Assembly (NCBI GenBank): GCA_020024735.1
Contig: JAHHTI010000044.1
Location: 1 to 9,007, forward strand
Direction of reading: 5' to 3'
DNA from: Mycoplasmataceae bacterium
GTDB lineage: Bacteria > Bacillota_I > Bacilli_A > Mycoplasmatales > Mycoplasmoidaceae
Length of the DNA stretch: 9,007 nucleotides
The notes under the pieces were generated by a model. It was not told where the DNA came from. It was given only the letters and a program-made list of their open reading frames with translations, and searched no databases. Below are positions 8,101 to 9,007 of the stretch, one piece after another. Position numbers and translations under genes: made by a program. Each line of letters starts with the position of its first letter. Positions within the stretch are counted from its first letter, which is position 1.

Positions 8101-8325
8101 TACTATTTATTTGCCTCAGTTAAAGAAAGTGCTAACTATAGTGCAAGTTCTGCTGTAAAACAAGTGTATTTAGATGGTAATCAAAGTTCATCAGTAACTT
8201 CTTCAAATCACCGTTCATCATTAATTCTATATGCAGTCATCGCATCCATTGTGGCTATTCTTATCCTTACAATTGTGTTAGTGATTGTTAAAAAGGTTAA
8301 GAACAATCGTCGCCGTGCTTGATAG
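2113..8325 (+). CDS. Giant membrane-anchored surface protein: thioredoxin-like + papain-type C1A cysteine peptidase + lectin-like + Ig-like repeats
   Basis: 2070 residues from ATG 2113 to TAG 8323-8325, with 24 in-frame TGA (Trp) by my count, including the very last sense codon. Layout: signal peptide (about 1-27, no lipobox Cys); beta-sandwich of SpaA/CNA-B type (about 50-150); thioredoxin-like fold (about 165-300) with C198-P-Y-S201 and a cis-Pro-like GYPAIAYVD; papain domain (about 366-600) with Gln383 and Cys389 in NQGSEGLCWSYA, His548 in GGHAVTIVGW and Asn578 in KNSWG, so the full catalytic set is present; lectin-like domain as in clostridial C1A proteases (about 605-765); Ig-like stalk (about 800-2021); membrane helix 2036-2059; basic tail ending RRRAW. 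There is no LPxTG, as expected without a wall. Papains hydrolyse peptide bonds; the substrate is unknown. The domain order resembles Firmicutes surface proteases, so transfer or shared ancestry is possible. Role as protease, adhesin or both is inference. Confidence 0.9.
4519..5380 (+). repeat. Two diverged Ig-like domains after the lectin-like domain
   Basis: Residues about 803-889 (IKLSSNSYRYGDLIKPQV, then SDYDIIYN and GKGTITIRGKDGYTGE) and about 1010-1088 (YVYQGQPITPKI, FDIEYKNNNAPGIGKIII) are single copies of the 'Y-x-Y-x-G-x-x-I-x-P-x-(V/I)' to 'DY-x-x-x-Y-x-NN-x-x-x-G-x-G' fold that recurs at the C-terminus. They differ too much to be recent duplicates. Confidence 0.6.
5431..6267 (+). 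repeat. Three tandem Ig-like domains with a Y-x-W-E-I core
   Basis: Residues about 1107-1195, 1214-1296 and 1304-1386 share a plan: a strand ending in a Tyr (KKAYNIDSTI, QNIYKEGETI, KLSYQAGQMI), then A-rich strand, V-(K/T)-Y-(H/Q)-W-E-I, and a final L-K-V-(V/T)-A strand. The Trp of all three is coded by TGA. The first two are joined by a Pro-rich linker. They look like PKD/Ig-type spacers that lift the catalytic part off the membrane or repeat partner. Confidence 0.7.
6313..8175 (+). repeat. Four tandem ~150-residue two-domain modules
   Basis: Modules at residues about 1401-1547, 1558-1706, 1716-1867 and 1875-2021. Each begins with an Ig-like domain (Y-x-G/H-x-x-L-x-P-x-(V/F), L-x-x-x-x-D-(Y/F), then Y-x-(N/H)-(N/H/Q)-x-N-x-G-x-G) and continues with a second domain marked by F-x-Y-Y-x-D-x-x-C and a YWVKA-like strand. 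The Cys is kept in modules 1-3 (EQCTQ, PLCQH, AACQQ) and is Leu in module 4, whose YWV has also become YYL. Divergence shows old duplications; DNA identity is low, so recombination between copies is unlikely to be frequent now. Confidence 0.75.
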
Positions 8326-8433
8326 TATTAAGGTTGATTAAAGCTAAAATAAACAACTTTAATTAAATATATAAGCACTTAAATAATTGATCTTATATCA
8401 TAAAGGAAAGAAACAATATTTCTATCATCTATT

Positions 8434-8460
8434 AAAAAGGAGTCTCACACTCCTTTTTTT
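8434..8460 (+). terminator. Terminator of the surface-protein gene
   Basis: AGGAGT (8438-8443) pairs with ACTCCT (8449-8454) around a 5-nt loop; flanking A and T runs extend the stem to about 10 bp and T continues to 8460. Confidence 0.85.
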
Positions 8461-8578
8461 AGTGATAATGGACTTTTGTTTAGTGAAACAAACAATTAAT
8501 ATAAAGCTAGAAAATAAGTTGATAAAAACTATCTTTACTTTTTAGTTAATTAAAGTTTTTGATATTCAAAAAATATTA

Positions 8579-8610
8579 TTTCAAATTTATTTCAAATGTT
8601 ACTTTCAAAT
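8579..8610. repeat. Three direct repeats TTTCAAAT upstream of a promoter
   Basis: Exact copies at 8579-8586, 8590-8597 and 8603-8610, spaced 11 and 13 nt, so roughly on one face of the helix. The third covers the -35 position of the TATAAT at 8625. They look like an operator or activator array, though such strings can also arise in AT-rich DNA. Confidence 0.4.
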
Positions 8611-8624
8611 TAGAAGTATTGTAT

Positions 8625-8630
8625 TATAAT
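8625..8630 (+). promoter_or_regulatory. -10 box of the second tiny RNA
   Basis: Perfect TATAAT; the predicted start is near 8637. The -35 region (about 8602-8608) is poor and overlaps the third TTTCAAAT repeat, suggesting help from a regulator. Confidence 0.6.
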
Positions 8631-8636
8631 ATATAT

Positions 8637-8697
8637 GTAAAGGCGGCATAGGTATCCTGTTAACCGTCGAAAGGAGCAGTTTGTTGCTCCTTTTTTT
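8637..8697 (+). ncRNA. Tiny structured RNA (~60 nt) with its own promoter and terminator
   Basis: A G+C-rich segment sits between a perfect -10 and a strong terminator, with no plus-strand gene after it, so it is not a leader. It folds as a nested hairpin: GGCGG (8642-8646) with CCGTC (8664-8668), inside it ATAGG (8648-8652) with CCTGT (8656-8660) around a 3-nt loop, then GAAA-type spacing and the terminator. Both stems contain G-T pairs. I recognise no known family. It shares the hexamer GCGGCA and the general layout with the RNA at 1984-2036. It could act in trans, or oppose the convergent gene that ends 13 nt away. Confidence 0.55.
8671..8697 (+). terminator. Terminator of the second tiny RNA
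   Basis: AAGGAGCA (8671-8678) pairs perfectly with TGCTCCTT (8685-8692) around GTTTGT, with seven T at 8691-8697. On the minus strand only three T follow the stem, so it would be a poor terminator for the convergent gene. Confidence 0.9.
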
Positions 8698-8709
8698 GAC
8701 TCAACGTTG

Positions 8710-9000
8710 TTATTTTTTATTATTTCTAAAGCCCATATATTCAAAAATACTTTCAAAAATTAGTTCATCGGTAGTTTTTCCATTCCACTTAGCAAAGTAT
8801 TTTCTTTTTACTGCCAATGTTTCTTTTATTAATGTGTTTCAATCGTCTAAGATTTCTTTCTTCAAATTAGAAGACTTCTGATTAAACATATGTAATACTT
8901 CAATGATTGCATTTAGTCTAACTTTTTTACATTTTTTACCTGTAATCTTGCCTATAAAACTTTGTACAGATAAATCTAGTTCATTCAATTTATAAATCAT
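8710..9000 (-). CDS. Unrecognised protein, possibly partial at its N-terminus
   Basis: The frame ends with TAA at 8712-8710. The first Met visible is at 9000-8998, giving 96 residues, but the frame is open to the window edge, so the true start may lie outside. It uses both TGA and TGG for Trp (LDDW and AKWN). The protein is Lys-rich and predicted mostly helical, with no signal peptide or membrane segment; key stretches are KKVRLNAIIEVLHMFNQK and TTDELIFESIFEYMGF. The helical, charged make-up would suit a cytoplasmic regulator or the C-terminal end of a larger enzyme, but I cannot assign a family. It converges on the tiny RNA at 8637-8697. The coherent 97-codon frame including TGA argues for a real gene. 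Confidence 0.6.
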
Positions 9001-9007
9001 ATTATTG

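Larger units (their letters stand above)
8326..8637. other. Intergenic region after the surface-protein gene
   Basis: About 310 nt of AT-rich DNA without a gene. It holds the surface gene's terminator (8434-8460, after an untranslated tail of about 110 nt), a weak TTGTTT/AAACAA hairpin around 8476-8491 without a T run, and the repeats and promoter of the second tiny RNA. AAAGGAAAG near 8402-8410 resembles a ribosome site but is followed by no usable frame. Confidence 0.6.

Noticed and set aside
6313..8175. Recent tandem duplication or phase-variable repeat array in the stalk
   Set aside because: Modules share structure motifs but little DNA identity, so they are ancient duplicates.
2113..8325. 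Reading the surface locus as a string of separate short genes or a pseudogene with many stops
   Set aside because: All breaks are TGA at positions where Trp is expected, in one unbroken frame with no TAA or TAG until 8323; this is genetic code 4, not decay.
8681..8881. Plus-strand 66-codon frame starting in the terminator loop
   Set aside because: It begins inside a terminator and lies antisense to the more coherent minus-strand gene.

Overview
The window comes from a wall-less bacterium of the class Mollicutes (a mycoplasma, spiroplasma or relative) that reads TGA as tryptophan. The DNA is very AT-rich. Every convincing coding region carries in-frame TGA at positions where the protein family expects Trp, for example the Cys-Trp of a papain active site and the Asn-Ser-Trp-Gly motif. 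The tRNA gene order is a shortened form of the Arg-Pro-Ala-Met-Ile-Ser-fMet-Asp-Phe cluster known from Firmicutes and Mollicutes. The initiator tRNA has an anticodon stem of a kind reported from mycoplasmas. I cannot name the genus.

Left part (1-780, minus strand): a probable type III toxin-antitoxin locus. A promoter with an extended -10 drives a structured RNA of about 140 nt that ends in a strong terminator. Immediately after it starts a ToxN/AbiQ/CptN-family endoribonuclease gene whose 3' end is cut by the window edge. This promoter - small RNA - leaky terminator - toxin order is the classic type III arrangement. Positions 780-1260 hold no convincing gene, only possible decayed coding sequence on the minus strand.

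Middle (1271-2036, plus strand): a promoter and seven tRNA genes (Cys, Arg, Pro, Met, Ile2, Ser, fMet), all with encoded CCA. A terminator-like hairpin separates Ile from Ser, and a strong terminator follows fMet. Next is a tiny independent transcription unit of about 53 nt with its own -10 and terminator.

Right part (2070-8460, plus strand): one 2070-residue surface protein fills most of the window. In order it has a signal peptide, a beta-sandwich domain, a thioredoxin-like domain with a CPYS motif, a papain-type (C1A) cysteine peptidase with all four active-site residues, a lectin-like domain, a long stalk of Ig-like repeats, one C-terminal membrane helix and a basic tail. It looks like a membrane-anchored ectoenzyme or adhesin facing the host or neighbouring cells. 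It has its own TA-rich promoter, a good Shine-Dalgarno and a terminator.

Far right (8460-9007): a second tiny RNA of about 60 nt, with a perfect TATAAT, three TTTCAAAT repeats upstream and a strong terminator. A small unrecognised minus-strand gene converges on it from the window edge.
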